Shown here one piece after another: positions 27,209 to 36,772 of a stretch of DNA of 64,000 nucleotides (within the stretch, counting starts at the first letter, position 1; every line of letters begins with the position of its first letter). The notes below the pieces were generated by a model that saw only the letters and a program-made list of their open reading frames with translations, searched no databases and had not been told where the DNA came from. Origin of the DNA: Algoriphagus sanaruensis. GTDB taxonomy: Bacteria; Bacteroidota; Bacteroidia; Cytophagales; Cyclobacteriaceae. The stretch spans positions 558,001 to 622,000 of the forward strand of contig NZ_CP012836.1 in the NCBI RefSeq assembly GCF_001593605.1, in the 5' to 3' direction. Both the position numbers and the translations under genes were made by a program.

Positions 27209-27733
27209 TCAAAACAAGTCTGAAAGATATTGAATCGCCTGATTGGATCGGGTCTTTCTATCCCCAGAAAGCACTTGCCAAGGAAAACCACTTTGTTCGG
27301 CGAGCATTTGATACTTTTCAAAGAAATATTGCCGCATTTCCAAATCCGGATGCTCACGAAGCGGGTCAGGCTCCCAGGGTAAATCAATGTCTGTGAGCAA
27401 AATCAAATCATAAACTCTTCGTTGCATTTCTTCCAAAACCCAAGAGTCAGTTTTTCCATATTTATGCTCAGACCAAACATGAATAACTCGCAAATCGGTA
27501 TCACAAAACAGGTAATTGCTAGCCCTTTCGACCAATGTATCCTCTTGTAAAATCTGCCCTTTAGCAATCTTCAATAAGTCCTCATATTCATAAGGACGAT
27601 CTATCTTTTCCAAATATTCCCGAGCAAATTCTGGAACCCAAGGTTCGCCAAAATGCTTACCTAAGTCCTCAGCTAGAGTACTTTTACCCGTTGATTCTGG
27701 GCCCAAAATCAATATCCGCTTAGGCTTTTGCAT
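27209..27733 (-). CDS. NadR-like AAA/ribosylnicotinamide kinase
   Basis: A 174-residue P-loop protein with Walker A GPESTGKSTLAE (about 11-22) and the FCDTDLRVIHVW segment (Walker B-like) of the NadR/Ttd14 kinase group; the E-Y-E-D and RQYFFEKYQM segments follow the family. It phosphorylates nicotinamide riboside to NMN. Its start overlaps the stop of pnuC by 14 nt, so uptake and phosphorylation are co-expressed. It lacks the HTH and adenylyltransferase domains of full NadR, as usual in Bacteroidota. Confidence 0.88.
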   Translation of the reverse strand: MQKPKRILILGPESTGKSTLAEDLGKHFGEPWVPEFAREYLEKIDRPYEYEDLLKIAKGQILQEDTLVERASNYLFCDTDLRVIHVWSEHKYGKTDSWVLEEMQRRVYDLILLTDIDLPWEPDPLREHPDLEMRQYFFEKYQMLAEQSGFPWQVLSGDRKTRSNQAIQYLSDLF

Positions 27734-28337
27734 AGGTTTTAGAAGATTTGATCCAAGCGACCAATCCCATTATGGCTAAAATGGTAAAAAAGAAAAACTG
27801 AAATGACGTGAGTATAAGGCCTTTGTAAAAATAAAGTGGAACAGAAACCAAATCCGTAAGGATCCAAAAAATCCAGTTTTCCACTTTCTTTTTGGCCATC
27901 AGCCACATCCCGACAAAGGCTGAAGCTGTGGTAAATGAATCCCAATAAGGCACATCACTATCTGTAAAATTACTTAAGATCAAAACCAATACAGGATAAG
28001 AAACAGCGAAAAGAAGAGCTGAAATGAGCCATCCTTTTCCATCGAGCCAGGTTACAGGCAAGACTACTTGATTGGCCTTGGGATGAGTCCATACATACCA
28101 TCCATAAATCGACATGCTAAAATAATAGGCATTGATCCCCATATCAGCATATAGCTTGTATTCAAAGCAAATCCAAACATAAATAAGTGTGGAGACGATC
28201 CCGGTCGGATACACCCAAATATGCTCTCGCATGGAATAAAAAACAGATGCAATTCCAAAAAAAACAGCTAAAGCTTCCAGCCAGGTCATATTCATCAATC
28301 CTGCTGCAACTCCGTCAATGAGAAATTGAAAATCCAT
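27720..28337 (-). CDS. pnuC: nicotinamide riboside transporter PnuC
   Basis: A 205-residue membrane protein with about seven helices. Recognisable PnuC features are the helix pair around [20 protein letters not shown] and [25 protein letters not shown], and the WYVW and [21 protein letters not shown] segments whose Trp/Asn residues line the substrate path. PnuC moves nicotinamide riboside by facilitated diffusion and depends on trapping by the kinase encoded immediately downstream. Full length for the family. Confidence 0.93.
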   Translation of the reverse strand: MDFQFLIDGVAAGLMNMTWLEALAVFFGIASVFYSMREHIWVYPTGIVSTLIYVWICFEYKLYADMGINAYYFSMSIYGWYVWTHPKANQVVLPVTWLDGKGWLISALLFAVSYPVLVLILSNFTDSDVPYWDSFTTASAFVGMWLMAKKKVENWIFWILTDLVSVPLYFYKGLILTSFQFFFFTILAIMGLVAWIKSSKTYAKA

Positions 28338-28524
28338 GATACGAAGAAAAGGATAATTATTCGAAGATTGGAAAATTGAAATATTGAAAGATTAGGGTCC
28401 TTAGCGCTCACTATTGGCAAACATACTCGGTAGATAGTACTTCGTACTTGGAACAAAAGCTTTTTGATTCCATACAAATCCAAACAAGATCCCAACTTTT
28501 CTCCCACTTGCCGGGTTTGATTGC

Positions 28525-28532
28525 TAACTTTG
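28525..28532 (+). promoter_or_regulatory. putative -7 box of uvrA, implying a leaderless transcript
   Basis: TAACTTTG matches TAnnTTTG and ends 7 bp upstream of the ATG at 28539. If used, transcription would start at or near the start codon. Confidence 0.4.
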
Positions 28533-28538
28533 CCAGCT

Positions 28539-31355
28539 ATGACTTTAAGCACTTTACCCGCTAAAATCGACATCGACTCCCTCGATCCCAAAGAATTTAT
28601 TATCATCAAAAACGCCCGGGTCAATAACCTTAAAAACCTGAGCGTTGCCATTCCCAGAAACCAATTTGTGGTTGTAACGGGACTTTCTGGATCGGGAAAA
28701 TCATCCTTGGCATTTGATACACTTTTTGCCGAAGGACAACGGATGTATGTGGAAAGCCTAAGTTCATACGCTAGGCAGTTCCTTGGCAGGATGGAAAAAC
28801 CAGAGGTGGAGTACATCAAAGGAGTAGCGCCTGCCATCGCAATTCAGCAAAAAGTCAGTACCAAAAACCCCCGATCAACCGTGGGGACAACCACCGAGAT
28901 CTACGATTACTTGAAGTTGCTTTTCGCTCGAGTAGGAAAGACTTATTCCCCGATTTCTGGGAAAGAAGTCAAGCACCACACGGTTACGGATATTGTGGAT
29001 TATGTGCTTGCATTTGAAGAGGGTGCGAAAGTCATGATTTCCTGTCCTCTTCAGATCGGAAGGGGAAGAAAAATCGAACAGGAACTCGAGCTCTTACTAC
29101 AAAAGGGATACACAAGGATCTTGATCGATGGCGAAGTTTACTTCGTAGAAGATCTATTGGGAGAAAAGAAAGTTCAAAAAGGAACCTATGAAATCCTGAT
29201 CGATCGAGCTACAGTCCGAAAAGACGATGAGGACAATCAGTTTCGTATTGCGGACTCTATTCAAACCGCCCTTTTCGAAGGTCATGGAGACTGCAAAATA
29301 ACCGTTCCTGATGTAGAAACACGCACTTTCTCTGATCGCTTTGAGCTGGATGGAATGAGTTTCGAACTTCCTTCGGTCAACTTTTTCTCCTTCAACAATC
29401 CTTACGGAGCTTGCAAAAGATGCGAAGGTTTCGGAAATGTCTTAGGGATCGATAGGGACTTGGTGATTCCAGACAAGGAACTTTCAGTCTATGAGGGAGC
29501 AATTGCTCCTTGGAGAGGGGAAAGTGGAAAAGGCTGGTTAGAACCACTTTTGAAGAAAGGAATTGAGTTTGATTTTCCTATCCATCGAGCTTACAATGAG
29601 CTAACCGAAAAAGAGCAGGAATTACTCTGGACTGGAAATAAATACTTCCAAGGTCTGAATGCCTTCTTTGAAGATTTGGAAAGTAAAACCTACAAAATCC
29701 AATACCGGGTGATGCTTTCCCGATTCAGGGGACGAACGACGTGTCCAGATTGCCGTGGAACGCGCCTCCGGAAAGACGCTAGTTTTGTCATGATAGACGG
29801 AAAATCCATCACAGATTTGGTTTTAATGCCTATTGAAGACGCTCTTCATTTTTTTAGAAATCTTCAACTCACTGAGCATGAAGCAAAAGTTGCAAACCGA
29901 CTTCTTAAAGAAATTATCAGTCGGCTTGAATTTATGGATCAAGTAGGGTTGGGCTATCTAACACTCAACCGACTCACTTCCACCCTTTCTGGAGGGGAAT
30001 ATCAGCGTATCAAATTGGCCACTTCCTTGGGTTCGGCGCTGGTTGGATCCATGTACATTCTCGACGAACCCAGCATCGGACTTCACCCTAGAGATACAGA
30101 TCGACTAGTAGGCGTACTAAAAGAGCTCAAAAATCTCGGCAATACCGTTATCGTGGTTGAGCATGAGGAAAAAGTCATGAAAGCTTCCGATCAGATCATC
30201 GATATCGGACCAGATGCAGGAGTGAAGGGTGGAGAGTTGCTTTTCCAAGGAAAAATCGAAGATCTGATCACGAGCGGAACCACCTATACGGCCAAATATC
30301 TCCGCGGTGAAGAGAAGATTTTCACCAAAACAGGCAACCGAAAGTGGAAGGACTCCATCACTGTCAAAGGTGCTCGTGAAAACAACCTGAAAAATTTGAA
30401 CGTCCAATTTCCACTCAACACCCTTACTGTGGTAACGGGAGTTTCCGGTTCAGGTAAATCCACCTTGATCAAAAAGGTACTTTATCCAGCTTTGGGAAAA
30501 ATGCTAGGCACAGTCATCGATGAAGGTGGAAAATACGACAAGATCGAAGGTGACTACAAGCGAATTACCCAAGTTGAGTTTGTAGATCAAGATCCTATCG
30601 GAAAATCCTCCCGATCCAATCCGGTAACCTACGTGAAGGCTTATGATGCGATCCGGAATCTCTTTTCCGAGCAACCACTCTCCAAGCAGCGTGGTTATAA
30701 ACCAGCATTTTTCTCCTTCAATGTGGACGGAGGTCGTTGTGAGGCTTGCCAAGGCGAAGGCACCATCACCGTGGAAATGCAATTCATGGCAGACATCCAT
30801 CTGACTTGCGAATCTTGCAAGGGAAAGCGCTTCAAGAATGAAATCCTTGAGGTCAAGTACAAAGACAAAAGTATTTCCGAAGTATTGGACATGACTATTG
30901 ACGAAGCTTTGGAATTTTTCAAAGGGAAAACCCAAATCGTCAATCGACTTCAACCGCTTCAGGAAGTGGGCCTAGGCTATATAGGCATGGGTCAAAGTTC
31001 GAACACCCTCTCAGGCGGAGAAGCTCAACGGGTGAAATTGGCCTCATTCCTAGGAAAAGGCGGAACCAAAACCGGAGATCACATTCTCTTTATTTTCGAC
31101 GAACCCACGACCGGACTTCATTTCCATGACATCAGCAAATTACTTCACAGTATCAATGCATTGATCGATCAAGGACACTCAGTCATTATCATCGAGCACA
31201 ATACCGAAGTGATCAAATCCGCAGATTGGGTCATCGATTTGGGTCCTGAGGGAGGGAACAAAGGCGGTCATCTGACTTTTGCAGGTACTCCTGAGGATTT
31301 GGCCAAAGAGGAGGAAAATTACACAGCGAAGTATTTGAGGGAAAGCTTTGTTTAA
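28539..31355 (+). CDS. uvrA: excinuclease ABC subunit UvrA
   Basis: A 938-residue DNA damage sensor with two ABC ATPase halves. Walker A motifs are GLSGSGKSS (about 48-56) and GVSGSGKST (about 637-645); signature LSGGE appears in each half. Zinc fingers have CxxC pairs at CKRCEGFG with CPDCRGTR, and CEACQGEG with CESCKGKR. The ATG at 28539 is chosen over an in-frame TTG at 28521 because of the overlapping promoter box. UvrA dimers with UvrB find bulky lesions for nucleotide excision repair. No other uvr gene is adjacent. Confidence 0.97.
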   Translation: MTLSTLPAKIDIDSLDPKEFIIIKNARVNNLKNLSVAIPRNQFVVVTGLSGSGKSSLAFDTLFAEGQRMYVESLSSYARQFLGRMEKPEVEYIKGVAPAIAIQQKVSTKNPRSTVGTTTEIYDYLKLLFARVGKTYSPISGKEVKHHTVTDIVDYVLAFEEGAKVMISCPLQIGRGRKIEQELELLLQKGYTRILIDGEVYFVEDLLGEKKVQKGTYEILIDRATVRKDDEDNQFRIADSIQTALFEGHGDCKITVPDVETRTFSDRFELDGMSFELPSVNFFSFNNPYGACKRCEGFGNVLGIDRDLVIPDKELSVYEGAIAPWRGESGKGWLEPLLKKGIEFDFPIHRAYNELTEKEQELLWTGNKYFQGLNAFFEDLESKTYKIQYRVMLSRFRGRTTCPDCRGTRLRKDASFVMIDGKSITDLVLMPIEDALHFFRNLQLTEHEAKVANRLLKEIISRLEFMDQVGLGYLTLNRLTSTLSGGEYQRIKLATSLGSALVGSMYILDEPSIGLHPRDTDRLVGVLKELKNLGNTVIVVEHEEKVMKASDQIIDIGPDAGVKGGELLFQGKIEDLITSGTTYTAKYLRGEEKIFTKTGNRKWKDSITVKGARENNLKNLNVQFPLNTLTVVTGVSGSGKSTLIKKVLYPALGKMLGTVIDEGGKYDKIEGDYKRITQVEFVDQDPIGKSSRSNPVTYVKAYDAIRNLFSEQPLSKQRGYKPAFFSFNVDGGRCEACQGEGTITVEMQFMADIHLTCESCKGKRFKNEILEVKYKDKSISEVLDMTIDEALEFFKGKTQIVNRLQPLQEVGLGYIGMGQSSNTLSGGEAQRVKLASFLGKGGTKTGDHILFIFDEPTTGLHFHDISKLLHSINALIDQGHSVIIIEHNTEVIKSADWVIDLGPEGGNKGGHLTFAGTPEDLAKEEENYTAKYLRESFV

Positions 31356-31367
31356 TCAAAATCTTTA

Positions 31368-31384
31368 AAGGGTTGCGAACCCTT
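31368..31384. other. small hairpin after uvrA
   Basis: AAGGGTT, GCG, AACCCTT form a perfect 7-bp stem 12 bp after the uvrA stop. There is no T run, so it may only protect the 3' end. Confidence 0.35.
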
Positions 31385-31410
31385 AGATGGTTATCTATAT
31401 TCGCAAACAC

Positions 31411-31428
31411 AATTGGAATCTTAGCTCA
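31411..31428 (+). repeat. 18-bp duplicate of the tRNA-Val 5' end
   Basis: The 18 bases here are identical to 31463-31480, which cover 4 bp of flank and the first 14 nt of the tRNA. The copy stops in the D arm and is followed by unrelated sequence, so it is a fragment, not a second tRNA. Confidence 0.8.
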
Positions 31429-31466
31429 TCCACGATAGCCATCGGGAGGTTTAGATCGTCAAAATT

Positions 31467-31541
31467 GGAATCTTAGCTCAGTTGGTTTAGAGCGCTGCTT
31501 TGACAGAGCAGAGGTCATGGGTTCGAATCCCTTAGATTCCA
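31467..31541 (+). tRNA. tRNA-Val (anticodon GAC)
   Basis: A full cloverleaf: 7-bp acceptor (31467-31473 with 31534-31540), D stem 76-79/90-93, anticodon stem 31495-31499/31507-31511 with GAC at 31502-31504, 5-nt variable loop, TTCGAAT T loop. The T stem has a T-T mismatch at its second pair (31518/31532). CCA is not encoded. Followed by a strong terminator. Confidence 0.95.
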
Positions 31542-31554
31542 CAGGATTAGCTAC

Positions 31555-31590
31555 AAAGGCACAAAGTCTCGAAGATTTTGTGCCTTTTTT
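31555..31590 (+). terminator. intrinsic terminator after tRNA-Val
   Basis: A perfect 11-bp stem (31555-31565 with 31577-31587) and a run of six T (31585-31590). Confidence 0.92.
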
Positions 31591-31874
31591 CATAAGCTTT
31601 AGTTTTTGAGAAGAAAGATCACAAATAATTGTTTTTCAAATTTTTACTGAAAAATTACCTTCAATTTTACCATGAAAATCGTAAATCAAACTTTCGATTT
31701 TCATGGTAAATACTTTTAAAAAATATATTTACAGCAGATCAACAAAGATTGGATTCGTTGATGTATCCAGATCTGTATCTATCATTATTCTGCGATTTTC
31801 TCTGCAATCATCTGAGGGAAAAATCTGTGATATCTGTGACTTTTTCTGTGTAAATCTGTGGGAAACTAACATGC
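31591..31874. other. gene-free spacer with a long inverted repeat and TCTGTG repeats
   Basis: No credible gene. It holds a perfect 16-bp inverted repeat (31666-31681 and 31695-31710, 13-nt loop) and four copies of TCTGTG within about 31822-31862. Both look like relics of intergenic repeat families. A short reading frame from 31703 overlaps the right arm and the end of the oxidoreductase gene and has no gene-like composition. Confidence 0.6.
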
Positions 31875-32849
31875 TTACATCACCACCACCCCTTTTCCCA
31901 GCATCTTCCGATCCAAGATCGCTTGCAAAGCATCTGGAGCTTCTTCCAGTGAATATTTGCTCCCGATATGCTGTTTGATTTTTCCTTCCTGAATCCAGGT
32001 GACGAGTTGACGGATATTCTGGAAACTAGCCTTGGCCTCCACTTTCGAAAACTGTCCCCAAAAAATGCCGATAATCGAACAGCCCTTGAGCAAAGGCAAG
32101 TTCATTGGAATTTGAGGTACTTCCCCGTTGGCAAAGCCGACAATCAGGTATCGCCCTTTCCAAGCCATTCCTCTAAGTGCCGATTCAGTGAATTTTCCTC
32201 CAACTGGATCATAAACCACATCAACCCCTTTGCCTTCGGTGAGTTCCTTGATGCGGTTTTTGAGATCTTCCGTTTCGTAGTTGAGGGTGAGATCGGCTCC
32301 TTTTTCGCGACATAGGGCAAGCTTCTCTTCTGAAGAGGCTGCCGCAATAACTTTGGCCCCCATCAATTTCCCTAGCTCCACTGCCGCTAAACCTACTCCG
32401 CCTGCTGCACCTAGTACGAGCAAAGTTTCTCCGGCTTGAAGATTTCCGCGATCCTTTAGCGCATGGTACGAAGTGCCATAGGTATAAAGTGTCGTAGCTG
32501 CCACTTCCGCAGAAAGTCCGGGAGGCAAAGGAAACACCCGATCTGCATCCACAGCGACCTTTTCCGCAAAACCTCCCCAGCCACAGAGTGCCAAAACTGG
32601 CTGTCCTATTTGGAATCCCTGTACCTGATCGCCCAATCCAATGATTTTTCCAGCCACTTCTCCTCCTGGAGCAAAAGGCAATTCTGGCTTAAACTGATAC
32701 TTGTTCTGTATGATGAGCACATCAGGAAAATTGACCCCGCAAGCCTCCACCGCGATGAGGATTTGATTTGGTGCAGGAAAGGGATTAGGGATTTCCTTTA
32801 CCGTTAAGGTATCAGGAAGGCCAAATTGGGTACAGAGTAATGCTTTCAT
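31875..32849 (-). CDS. NADPH:quinone oxidoreductase, zinc-free MDR family
   Basis: A 324-residue medium-chain dehydrogenase/reductase of the quinone oxidoreductase type. The catalytic GroES-like domain (1-120) lacks the Cys/His zinc ligands; the NADPH site is LVLGAAGGVGLAAVELGK (about 142-159) with AAASSEEK for the phosphate of NADPH. The motif VDVVYDPVGG is also typical. It reduces quinones or activated alkenes. ATG at 32849 is chosen over an in-frame TTG at 32855. Confidence 0.92.
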   Translation of the reverse strand: MKALLCTQFGLPDTLTVKEIPNPFPAPNQILIAVEACGVNFPDVLIIQNKYQFKPELPFAPGGEVAGKIIGLGDQVQGFQIGQPVLALCGWGGFAEKVAVDADRVFPLPPGLSAEVAATTLYTYGTSYHALKDRGNLQAGETLLVLGAAGGVGLAAVELGKLMGAKVIAAASSEEKLALCREKGADLTLNYETEDLKNRIKELTEGKGVDVVYDPVGGKFTESALRGMAWKGRYLIVGFANGEVPQIPMNLPLLKGCSIIGIFWGQFSKVEAKASFQNIRQLVTWIQEGKIKQHIGSKYSLEEAPDALQAILDRKMLGKGVVVM

Positions 32850-33168
32850 ATTCAAAGATTTGCCACGATTCTTTCCAGGAAGTCACAAAGGTTTTTTTAA
32901 ATTATCGATTTTAGGGGGATAGTTTATACCCTCCAATAGGAATTATGGTGAATCGCCGATTTTGATAAAAGGAATTGGTTCTTCCCCAATCAAATTAGAC
33001 ATTGATCAAATTCAATAGTTTTGATCAATTGTCTTTTTCAAGCAAGGAGATAGAATCCTAAAAATTTACTATGCGACCTCCGCGCCTTTGCGGTAAAATA
33101 AAAATCTCTAGGCAAATCCTCCCGAAAGGAATAATTTTGAACTCTTTAGAAACTTAAAACACCCAAAT
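32850..33168. other. 319-bp divergent spacer
   Basis: Between the oxidoreductase (minus) and M20 dipeptidase (plus) genes. It contains the terminator-like hairpin at 32997-33038 and, near 33070-33095, a GC-rich phrase with CTCCGCGCC and TTTGCGG of a type often seen in Bacteroidota spacers. No gene is visible and no clear promoter box was found. Confidence 0.5.
32997..33038 (+). terminator. terminator-like hairpin with no known gene upstream
   Basis: Arms 32997-33010 and 33020-33034 pair over 14 bp with a single bulged base; the inner 10 bp (ATTGATCAAA with TTTGATCAAT) are perfect. TTTT follows at 33035-33038. On the plus strand nothing precedes it except the start of a divergent gene. Confidence 0.5.
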
Positions 33169-34557
33169 ATGTCCGTAGCTGCTTTTATTGCCAACAACAA
33201 AGACCGCTTCCTCAATGAACTCCTGGATCTCCTTCGGATTCCCTCCGTCAGTGCTGATCCCAAATTCAAAAACGATGTCTTTGCGGCAGCTCAATTTGTC
33301 AAAGAATCACTTGAAAAAGCGGGGGCAGATATCGCTGAAATCTGCGAGACAGCAGGCTATCCCATCGTTTACGGTGAAAAAATCATTGATCCGGCCTTGC
33401 CAACAGTTCTTGTTTACGGACACTACGATGTGCAGCCTGCCGATCCTTATGAACTTTGGGATTCTCCTCCTTTCGAGCCAGTAATCAAAAACACGCCGAC
33501 CCATCCCGAAGGAGCCATTTTTGCACGCGGATCTGCAGACGACAAGGGCCAGTTTTATATGCACATCAAAGCATTTGAAGCGATGATGGCCTCTGGTGAT
33601 TTGCCTTGTAATGTCAAATTCATGATCGAAGGAGAAGAAGAAGTCGGTTCGGACAACTTGGACAAGTTTGTTTTGGAAAACAAAGAGCGACTGAAAGCTG
33701 ATGTGATTCTGATTTCCGATACCCACATGATCAGCATGCAGGATCCTTCCATCACCGTAGGGCTTCGAGGAATGGCCTACATGGAAGTCGAAGTGACAGG
33801 CTCGAATCGCGATCTTCACTCTGGAACGTACGGCGGAGCAGTGGCTAATCCCATCAATGTGCTGTGCAAAATGATTGCATCCATGAAGGATGAAAACGAG
33901 CACATCACTATTCCTGGATTTTATGAAAAAGTCCAGGAACTGACGGCTCAGCAACGTCAGCGATTGAACGAAGCACCATTTGATCTCGAAGAATACAAGG
34001 GTAAACTCGATATTGACGATGTCCATGGGGAAAAAGGCTACACCACCATCGAACGAGTAGGAATCCGGCCGACCTTGGATGTCAACGGAATTTGGGGTGG
34101 ATATACTGGGGAAGGCGCCAAAACCGTATTGCCTTCTAAGGCATTTGCTAAAATCTCGATGCGACTTGTACCTGATCAGGATTGGCATGAAATCGCTCAG
34201 CTGTTCGAAGCGCATTTCAAAGCCATCGCTCCAAAATCTGTAAAAGTAAAAGTAAAGGCACACCACGGAGGAGCTCCGGCTGTAGTTTCTGATTCGTCCA
34301 TCGGCTACCAAGCAGCTGAAGCTGCCATGGAAGAGACTTTTGGAAAAAGACCGATTCCAACACGTGAAGGTGGTTCGATTCCTATTGTGGCTTTGTTCCA
34401 GAAAGAATTGGGCAGTGATCCAATCCTATTCGGATTTGGATTAGATACGGATGCGCTACACTCACCAAACGAGCATTATGGAGTGAAAAACTACTTTATA
34501 GGTATCGAAACGATTGCTGCTTTCTTTAGACATTTTAGAAGTCTTAGCGGAAAGTGA
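33169..34557 (+). CDS. M20 family dipeptidase
   Basis: A 462-residue cytoplasmic metallopeptidase of the M20A/carnosinase-like group. Zinc ligands and catalytic residues: His in YGHYDVQP (about 84-91), Asp in GSADDKGQ, the Glu pair in EGEEEVGS, Asp in ISDTHM, and a late His in LHSPNEH. A lid/dimerisation domain (about 190-350) interrupts the catalytic fold, as usual. It releases amino acids from dipeptides. No signal peptide is present. Confidence 0.93.
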   Translation: MSVAAFIANNKDRFLNELLDLLRIPSVSADPKFKNDVFAAAQFVKESLEKAGADIAEICETAGYPIVYGEKIIDPALPTVLVYGHYDVQPADPYELWDSPPFEPVIKNTPTHPEGAIFARGSADDKGQFYMHIKAFEAMMASGDLPCNVKFMIEGEEEVGSDNLDKFVLENKERLKADVILISDTHMISMQDPSITVGLRGMAYMEVEVTGSNRDLHSGTYGGAVANPINVLCKMIASMKDENEHITIPGFYEKVQELTAQQRQRLNEAPFDLEEYKGKLDIDDVHGEKGYTTIERVGIRPTLDVNGIWGGYTGEGAKTVLPSKAFAKISMRLVPDQDWHEIAQLFEAHFKAIAPKSVKVKVKAHHGGAPAVVSDSSIGYQAAEAAMEETFGKRPIPTREGGSIPIVALFQKELGSDPILFGFGLDTDALHSPNEHYGVKNYFIGIETIAAFFRHFRSLSGK

Positions 34558-34645
34558 TCAAAGTCGCCAAAATCCTAGTGTAGGTGCGTTTAATTTGAAC
34601 ATCCCAACCTAAATCATTGTTTGCCAAAGTAAATCCCAACTTTGC

Positions 34646-36745
34646 ATGTCCCAAGCTTCCCAAAAAATCGGCTGGTTCTTACTTCCGGTTTTTCTTTTGA
34701 TCTCCCTTTTTTCCCAAGCTCAATTGGTAAAGCCTCCGAAATGGACCTTTACACTAGAGCCTAGAGACCTTCAAGTGGGAGAATCAGCAAGCCTAATTCT
34801 AGAAGCAGAAATTCCAGTAGGTTGGTATGTCTATTCCAATGACTTTGAAAAGGATCTAGGTCCGCTTTTGACTGAGTTTATACCTGCCGAATCGGGTGAT
34901 TTTGCGATTGCCACTAAGCTAAAAGCGATCAATCCTAGGAAAAAATTTGACGAAATCTGGGAAGGAGATGTGACCTATTTCATGGGAAAAGGGCGCTTTG
35001 AGCAGCCAATCATCATCAAATCTACCTCTGGAGTCGTCAAAGGGTCACTGGAATATCAAATGTGCTCTGACCTCACTGGTCAATGCATCAATTACGAGCA
35101 AGATATAGAGATTGAGTTCACTGCAAAGGAAGGAACTCCTAAAACACAGCCGTCTTCCGAAGAATCGTCTCCGACTAATTCCGAAAACACTGAAATAACG
35201 AACGAGACCATTTCCAAAGATTCCCTAATAACAGAAACTCCATTTTCTATTGCAGAAACCGAAGCAGTAGATATCGCTCAACCCATAGACTTTACTGCCG
35301 AAGGGGAAACGGAATCACTTTGGGGATTTATGGTATTGGCTTTTTTGGCGGGATTAGCCGCGTTGATTACACCATGCGTGTTTCCGATGATCCCGATGAC
35401 GGTAAGTTTCTTCACAGGACGCTCCAAAAAGCGATCAGAAGGAATACGTCAGGCATTCATTTATGGGATTTCTATCATTGCCATTTACACCATTGCCGGA
35501 ACGGCCGTAGCTTCGATTCAGGGTCCTGAGTTTGCGAATTGGCTGGCAACCCATTGGATTCCCAATGTTTTTTTCTTCTTGATCTTTATTGTTTTTGCAC
35601 TGGCGTTTTTAGGCATGTTCGAATTGACCTTGCCTTCCAGCTTAGTAAATAAGATGGATGCGAAAGCCGAAAAAGGCGGTTTGGGAGGCGTATTTTTCAT
35701 GGCCTTTACGCTTGTATTGGTTTCGTTTTCCTGCACCGGGCCGATTGTTGGGTCGATCCTGATTTCTTCTGCGGGAGGCGAACTGGTCAAGCCGGTATTA
35801 GGTATGTTTTCATTTGGGTTGGCTTTTGCCATTCCGTTTACCTTGTTTGCGATTTTCCCGGAATGGATGCAGCGACTTCCAAAATCCGGAGGTTGGCTTA
35901 ATTCTGTCAAAGTGGTCTTAGGCTTTTTGGAATTGGCATTGGCCTTCAAATTCCTATCTATCGCGGACCTCGTTTACCACTGGGGCATTTTGGATCGGGA
36001 TATTTTCCTTGCGATTTGGATTGTCATTTTCTCAGCTTTGGGACTTTACCTTTTGGGAAAAATCCGCTTACCTCACGATTCAAAGTTAGAGCATATCGGG
36101 GTACCACGCTTACTTCTGGCACTGTTGACCTTTGCCTTTGTAGTCCATATGATTCCTGGACTTTGGGGTGCTCCTCTCAAAATTTTAAGTGGTTACCTTC
36201 CTCCGATTACTACCCAACAGTTCAAAATCGAAGGAGGTATTTCCTTTGATGAACCATCGACAAATTCCCCCCAAGAAATCAAATACGGCGATCTCCTGAA
36301 GATTCCGCACGGAATTCCAGGCTATTTCGACTACGAACAAGCTTTGGAGGCTGCCAAGCGGGAAGGTAAACCTCTCTTGATCGACTTCACCGGACATGGC
36401 TGTGTGAATTGCCGAAAAATGGAGGAAAATGTCTGGGTCGATCTTCAAGTTTTGAAGCGGCTGAAAGAGGACTTTGTCATGGTCGCCCTCTACATCGACG
36501 AGCGACTGGAGCTTCCGGAAAACGAATGGTACACCTCGACCTATGACGGCAAATTGAAAAAGACCCTTGGCAAGCAAAACGCCGATTTCCAGATTACCCG
36601 ATTCAACAACAATGCCCAGCCCTATTATGTAATCCTAGATCATAATGAACAGCTCGTGGCTAAACCTAGAGGATACAACACGGATATCTCGGCCTTTGTG
36701 GAGTTTTTGGATGGGGCGAAAAAAGAGTTTGAATTGAGGAATTGA
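34646..36745 (+). CDS. dsbD: protein-disulfide reductase DsbD
   Basis: A 699-residue inner-membrane electron carrier. A signal peptide (about 1-25) is followed by the N-terminal DsbD-alpha domain with a Cys pair in MCSDLTGQC, an acidic Thr/Ser/Glu-rich linker (about 165-220), an eight-helix CcdA-like domain (about 225-510) with Cys in TPCVFPMIP and SFSCTGP, and a C-terminal thioredoxin domain with CVNCRK. Electrons pass from cytoplasmic thioredoxin to periplasmic thiols, keeping cytochrome maturation and disulfide isomerisation proteins reduced. Architecture is complete. Confidence 0.95.
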   Translation: MSQASQKIGWFLLPVFLLISLFSQAQLVKPPKWTFTLEPRDLQVGESASLILEAEIPVGWYVYSNDFEKDLGPLLTEFIPAESGDFAIATKLKAINPRKKFDEIWEGDVTYFMGKGRFEQPIIIKSTSGVVKGSLEYQMCSDLTGQCINYEQDIEIEFTAKEGTPKTQPSSEESSPTNSENTEITNETISKDSLITETPFSIAETEAVDIAQPIDFTAEGETESLWGFMVLAFLAGLAALITPCVFPMIPMTVSFFTGRSKKRSEGIRQAFIYGISIIAIYTIAGTAVASIQGPEFANWLATHWIPNVFFFLIFIVFALAFLGMFELTLPSSLVNKMDAKAEKGGLGGVFFMAFTLVLVSFSCTGPIVGSILISSAGGELVKPVLGMFSFGLAFAIPFTLFAIFPEWMQRLPKSGGWLNSVKVVLGFLELALAFKFLSIADLVYHWGILDRDIFLAIWIVIFSALGLYLLGKIRLPHDSKLEHIGVPRLLLALLTFAFVVHMIPGLWGAPLKILSGYLPPITTQQFKIEGGISFDEPSTNSPQEIKYGDLLKIPHGIPGYFDYEQALEAAKREGKPLLIDFTGHGCVNCRKMEENVWVDLQVLKRLKEDFVMVALYIDERLELPENEWYTSTYDGKLKKTLGKQNADFQITRFNNNAQPYYVILDHNEQLVAKPRGYNTDISAFVEFLDGAKKEFELRN

Positions 36746-36772
36746 GAATCGAACCGATCACACTCAATCGAT

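Noticed and set aside
28295..28837. 180-codon minus-strand frame across the pnuC start and the uvrA 5' end
   Set aside because: It is antisense to the conserved uvrA ATPase motif and overlaps pnuC; no protein family features.
31820..31862. Possible CRISPR-like repeats (TCTGTG copies)
   Set aside because: The unit is only six bases, spacing is irregular and no spacers or cas genes are present.
31703..31978. 91-codon frame after the inverted repeat
   Set aside because: It overlaps the repeat, the TCTGTG repeats and the oxidoreductase gene; composition is not gene-like.
33307..34311. 334-codon open frame on the minus strand
   Set aside because: It lies fully antisense to the M20 dipeptidase gene, whose catalytic motifs are intact; the frame lacks any recognisable domain.
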